From Batkoa obscura (Eukaryota > Entomophthoromycota > Entomophthoromycetes > Entomophthorales > Batkoaceae), in assembly GCA_030770535.1 (NCBI GenBank), contig JASVEC010000025.1, positions 186,001 through 250,000 of the forward strand: a stretch of 64,000 nucleotides of DNA. The letters run 5' to 3'. Positions 59,290-64,000 of the stretch are shown one piece after another; the stretch's first letter is position 1, and each line of letters opens with the position of its first letter. The position numbers were made by a program, and so were the translations under genes. The notes under the pieces are model-generated. The model searched no databases. It had not been told where the DNA came from and saw nothing but the letters and a program-made list of their open reading frames with translations.

Positions 59290-61821
59290 GAAAAATAATT
59301 ATTTAAAAGAAAAGAAAATACAAAAAGAAATAATTCAAAAAATGAAAGTCATTTTCTTATATCAAGTGTAAAAAAGAGGGTTATTTAAAGTTGGAATCAA
59401 TGAATTACTTGATATAGTTATTCCTACATTGGACATGTGGGTGCCATTATATTTCTGGTTAGCTAAAAATAGCAATACAAATAATTAAAAATAAAAACTG
59501 CTATTTAACCAATTGAATTTCAGCGAAATTATGTTCATGGAATTTTATTTCTATTATAACTTATTTATTATTATTGAAGTTACTATTTATTATTAATGTA
59601 TTGTCAATTCATTATTAAAATAAATAAGTGTTAAATTTAATGACACTTATTCTTTAGTATATTTAAGGTAGTATTTTTAATTTGCTACAATCAACAAAAG
59701 AATAAACTAAGCTTATAATTTAACATTTATAAAGAGAACATAATAACTCATAACATCTTACTAATATTGTAAAACATAGAATACAAATATAAAATCATAG
59801 TAATTTTATAAAGTTGTGATTGTTATTTGTCATCTTAAAGTCGAATTTTTCTGAAACAAAACAAAACAAAACAAAAGGTAGTAACAATTAGACAGGTTAA
59901 AAATTTGACCTTAGATTTATTATACGCATCACTTTGTATTAATCATATAAACTAAAAATTCAATTCAATAGATCTATATAAAATATAATACATACTATTC
60001 TTATAACTTAAACCCAAGAAGTAATAGTCAATTTAATAATAGTTCGATGTTTGATATATAAATGTAGTAAAGTAATATTATATAATATACAAATAGTTTT
60101 TGATCTAAAATAGTAAAATAGATCTAATTAACTTATTACTTAAAAATGACAATACTACGTATGTAGTTGAGGATATCTTTATAATGCAAATATTTATTAT
60201 CAATACTTTATATCGGATAAAAGGATGCTTTGATAAATAAATAGAGTATAAAGAAACAAATCTATCCATTTAAATAAAGGAGTTTTCAATATATTTTCAA
60301 GATCATTTTTATGAAATAGTTGATAAAAATAAATTAGTAAATTAATGAACTATATTTAGATGTTCATTATTTTAAAAATTATTATACTTGTTAAATTTAT
60401 ATAAAATTCGAGATTTATTTATGAATCTAGTATATCATATGGGCATGTCATTGTGGTATAAGTGAATTAATACTCTTTCAATTTAATATGATTAAATCGA
60501 AAGAAAACAATACAGCATTTGTGTTTTAAAATAAAACAACTTCAAAACTACACAGTACCTGTATTATATTACAATAAATTGAGTTTTTTTTACTAAGAAT
60601 TTGGAATGTTCTAGTTAGATGTTTACATACTTTAAATGTTTTTTGTTTTTAAAATAATTCATTTAAATATTATTTTCATTTATCTACAATTATTTACATA
60701 GTTGTTGAATTCACAACGCTACTTTAAACCACAATATCAAAAAATCATAATAACATATATTATTGATAAAGTATTATTACTGATTTTCAATATTATTAAA
60801 TACTATATAAATAAATTATTTGAATTTCAACTAGTTTAAAAAAATTCATTAAAATATAAATTAAATTAATACAACTCGCCTCAAAAAAAACTATCAATTT
60901 TTTAAGCGCTATTTGAGCGGAAAGATTGTTAGTAAAATTCTTAAACAAAAAAATACATCCCCATATGATAACTCAAAAAACTTCATTTAATTTGGTCTAT
61001 TATAGTATGTGAAAATTTATTAACTTTATTAAAGATTATTTTTAAAACAAATCCAACTTTTTGATAAAGATCCAGTCATTAATTTACTTTGAAGTTACAG
61101 GTAGGGCTGCCACCTTTGATTCAATCTCGTTCATGTAATCCAAAAAATTTTCCATAAAGTTAAATCCTCTTTTGTTTCATTACCTTCTTAACATTCACAT
61201 CTAGTTTTATTTTTTCTGTTCTCACAAGAACACATGAGACCTAGTTCCTTGTAAGATTTTCGGTTTTTTTATGGCAAATCCTTTTAAATAGGCATTATTT
61301 AAGGTGGTAAATGTAAGATTTTTATTTTAGTGATAGGCTTCTAAATATTGAGCTTTGTTAATGATTATTTGCTTCCATCTATTATAGTGATTGCTATACT
61401 TTTTATAAAACTAAAGCTGCTAATCCTTATTATGATCAGGTATGTAATGATTTTTATGTGCTATAAACTTAAAATTAGCTTTAATAGATTATTCCTTTGA
61501 ATTGAATTTTACAATCTTAAACTATTTTTCTTCAGGAGACAGTTTAGCTTTAGTATTTTTTTGCATTTTAAAATTAAATGCTATTTTCGATTTCAATCAA
61601 AAATATCATTCTTCCAAGTAAAATTAAACTCATCAAATTTGACAAAATATTTTGCTTGGTAGCAATTCAACCAATAATTCCTTCGTTTGATGATTAAGTA
61701 AAAAATAACTGGGCAAAAGAGTGTTATTACGTAACCGTTTTTTCTCATTTTATCAGACCAAGTTTAGATAAAAAAATAATCATTTTAAACTAGAACTCAT
61801 TTCCAGTTATAAAGCCAAACA
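59290..61821. other. intergenic
   Basis: 2.5 kb of AT-rich DNA. It contains an AAAAC simple repeat near 59853-59875 and a MITE fragment at 60891-60966. No coding or RNA gene was recognised. Confidence 0.55.
60891..60966 (+). mobile_element. MITE copy 13, left end lost
   Basis: The right two thirds match the family closely (AAGCGCTATTTGAGCGG through ACATCCCCATAT). The left terminal repeat is absent and replaced by unrelated sequence. Confidence 0.85.
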
Positions 61822-62364
61822 ATGTTATTAATAAGAAGACAATTAGCAACGTTGATTAAGAAGAATATCCGAGGTTATTATCAAAAGATAGAGGATAAGA
61901 ACTATAAAGGATTATTTTATTATAAGCCAAATAAAGAGGATCCATTTTATGAATTAAGTTTTAAAGATTCAAAACAAGATAAGCTAACGGAAGCCGAAGT
62001 AATAGCTCATTATGTAAAAGAAATCGAACAATTTGATCATTTATCGTTAAACCCAACTAATTTTATAACGAACAAATCATTTTTGTCTCGCTTACATAAA
62101 GTTATTCAGAAGAATGTATTACTGGATGAGAGTTTAAAAAACTATGCTAGTTTTCAAAAAGAAGGCTGGATTCATATTAACGATGAAAGAAATCCAGCTC
62201 CTTTTGGTAGAATTGCTGACACTGAAGATATCATTGGCAGTGTTTTGATTAAAGATTGTACGATTTTGCCAGATACTTATCAACCTATGCCAAGTTACCG
62301 CTTATTTACTAAATCTCATGGGTTAATTCAATTGGCAGATTGCTATAAAAAGGAATTAATTTAG
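61822..62364 (+). CDS. conserved fungal protein of unknown function
   Basis: Single exon, 180 residues. The N-terminus MLLIRRQLATLIKKNIRGYY is basic and amphipathic with no acidic residue, which fits a mitochondrial targeting sequence. The C-terminal half holds a distinctive block, GWIHINDERNPAPFGRIAD, EDIIGSVLI, DTYQPMPSYRLFT and GLIQL, that I recall from uncharacterised proteins of other fungi. No catalytic motif is visible. A mitochondrial location is inferred from the N-terminus only. Confidence 0.7.
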   Translation: MLLIRRQLATLIKKNIRGYYQKIEDKNYKGLFYYKPNKEDPFYELSFKDSKQDKLTEAEVIAHYVKEIEQFDHLSLNPTNFITNKSFLSRLHKVIQKNVLLDESLKNYASFQKEGWIHINDERNPAPFGRIADTEDIIGSVLIKDCTILPDTYQPMPSYRLFTKSHGLIQLADCYKKELI

Positions 62365-63912
62365 TTTATATAGAGGATATAAATAGTATACAGTATCAAT
62401 TTTATTTTTTTTATTTTTATTTTTATTTTCAGTTTGCCTATTTTAGAAGTCAATCCCATAAGCTCTATATTTTCAATTATATTCCGGGATTGCTTAAAAT
62501 TGTTAGCGGTGATTTGATGATTTCTTTATCATTCAATTTTTTTTCCTATTTAAATGAGTTAAATTACTTACTCAACTTGAATAGTTAAATTATAAAAAAA
62601 ATAGAGCAAACGTTTAAATTAGTTTGAGGTTGCTTGTCACTATATATTTTATATAGGAATGGCCTGTTACCATATATGATTTTTACATTTCTCAAAATAA
62701 ATTATAACAAATTTTACATATTGAAGTTAATTCTTTATTATTTATAAAGTTTTAATATAACATTTGATTTCTTTTTGTTTTTTGTAAGGTTTCGGTGCAT
62801 TTTTAACTAACTATGGCCTCATTATTTGCTTTCTAATAACTAATATTGTATTTGAAATTCAGCAATTTTTATAGTTTTATAAAACAACTCGTTAATCAAT
62901 ACTACTGTCTTTCAACGCTTTTAATATGTAGCTCACTTAAATTAAAATATAGCAATTAAGTTTCTTATTTTATACAAGCTAATAAAATATTTGAGTAATA
63001 TATTATATCATATTCTTGTCCATTTCCGTGAGAGAGTAGTATCTATTGAAAATATCCCGCTCTATGAAAAAACGACTTATCTTTAAACTTTCTTTTTAAT
63101 AAAAATCGAGAGACTTATATTATAAGTGTAACTATCAAAACCTTAATATATTTTTGTTTTAATGTTGGCTCTTATGGTTTTCCATCTCTTATTTTGTCCA
63201 TTTGTTTGTTTACTTTTAGAAATGATGCACCATCAGCTTGTAATTTTATATTTTAAAAAATAAAATTTTCAACTTGAAATGAGTGGCTTCGTCTTATAAT
63301 AAATCTTACCATCACGCTAAGTAATTAATAAAATAAGACAGTAAGGGAGACATAGTATTTTAATTTGGATGTTTATTGAACTTTGTTATACTAAATTGAA
63401 GGCATATACGAATGTTTATTATTTTGAACATATTAAATTTGACTTTAAAAAAATTGCTCAACTTTAAAAATAAGCACATTTAAATTGGCTCTTCACTTAA
63501 AAATCGATTTAATTCCGAATTTAATTTTTTTCACTATTTGTAATTGCTCTATCTATAAATTTAATTGTCCTTGTTAAATACTGTAAACTTTGTTCGATCA
63601 TATATATATCGTGAGTGTGTTTAAGTAATAAAATAGTAATATAAATCTTTATTAATGACTATATAATTTATAAATATCGATTTCTTCTTTTAAAACTTAA
63701 TATCGTTAATACACAGTTTGATTTAGATGATTTAAGAATAGAATAAAGTCTATTTAGTTGAGCCTATGCTCAACCAAGCGGATTTTGTTTTAAAACAATC
63801 AGCTCTATAAATCATTAGTACCATGGTGATGTTCGTGAAACAATCAATATTTAAACAAAAATTCCCATTAAACAATATTGTTTTCTTTCCTTTTACTTTA
63901 CTTTGTTTTTAA
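62365..63912. other. intergenic
   Basis: 1.5 kb of AT-rich sequence after the unknown mitochondrial-like gene and before the receptor gene at the window edge. I see nothing distinct in it. Confidence 0.5.
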
Positions 63913-64000
63913 ATGATCAACGAGAATCCTTTTGGTAATGTGTCAGCAGCTATTGGTATAGTGTCCACAATCACCAATATCATACTTATTTATATAGCAA
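63913..64000 (+). CDS. seven-helix receptor-like protein, 5' part
   Basis: The first 29 codons, cut by the window end. MINENPFGNVSAAIG and the hydrophobic first helix that follows match the start of the receptor at 41687-42592 almost residue for residue (MINENPFGYVANIIG). A third member of the family, on the opposite strand. Confidence 0.75.
   Translation, partial: MINENPFGNVSAAIGIVSTITNIILIYIA

Noticed and set aside
1-64000. tRNA, rRNA, CRISPR arrays and retroviral or LTR elements
   Set aside because: I looked for cloverleaf cores, rRNA-like composition, spaced direct repeats and reverse transcriptase or capsid frames, and saw none. The RT-like domain of Prp8 is host sequence.

Overview
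This is AT-rich nuclear DNA from a eukaryote, most likely an early-diverging (zygomycete-grade) fungus. The reasons are short introns of about 50 bp with GT...AG ends, genes typical of fungi (AA11 LPMO, flavocytochrome b2, Zn-type D-serine dehydratase, SPX-RING ligase), an MTA1-type MT-A70 methyltransferase of the kind known from early-diverging fungi and ciliates, and a small family of seven-helix receptor-like genes. An Entomophthoromycotina (Conidiobolus-like) source is a guess that fits but is not proven.

Layout. 0.9-4.2 kb: an alpha/beta hydrolase facing glutathione synthetase. 4.2-7.5 kb: gene desert with five copies of a ~107-bp MITE and one unrelated fold-back element. 7.5-13 kb: SPX-RING ubiquitin ligase with a CaaX-like end, a membrane-anchored spermine-synthase-fold protein, and the MTA1-like methyltransferase. 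13.2-15.3 kb: peroxisomal acyl-CoA oxidase (C-terminal AKL). 17.4-19.6 kb: AA11 LPMO and RNA polymerase III subunit Rpc25. 21.3-32.9 kb: one uninterrupted PRP8 gene whose 3,867-residue product contains four inteins. 34-42.6 kb: an HSF-domain regulator and two seven-helix receptor genes. 43.1-49.2 kb: a decayed Dim-2/DNMT1-type cytosine-5 DNA methyltransferase. 49.9-56 kb: RAD4/XPC, CYB2 and DSD1. 58.6-62.4 kb: two genes of unknown function. The window ends inside a third receptor gene.

The most striking system is PRP8. The core spliceosomal protein carries four inteins at four different conserved sites, two of them only 38 host residues apart. All keep the residues needed for protein splicing, but their homing endonucleases look lost or inactivated. 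The mature protein should be about 2,355 residues, the normal size for Prp8. The gene has no spliceosomal introns although many neighbours have several.

A second theme is DNA methylation. An apparently intact MTA1-like adenine methyltransferase lies about 30 kb from a cytosine methyltransferase relic. The relic has in-frame stops, an internal deletion fusing motif IV to motif VIII, and a MITE inserted just after its start codon. The same MITE occurs 13 times in the window, including one fold-back form and two truncated copies.
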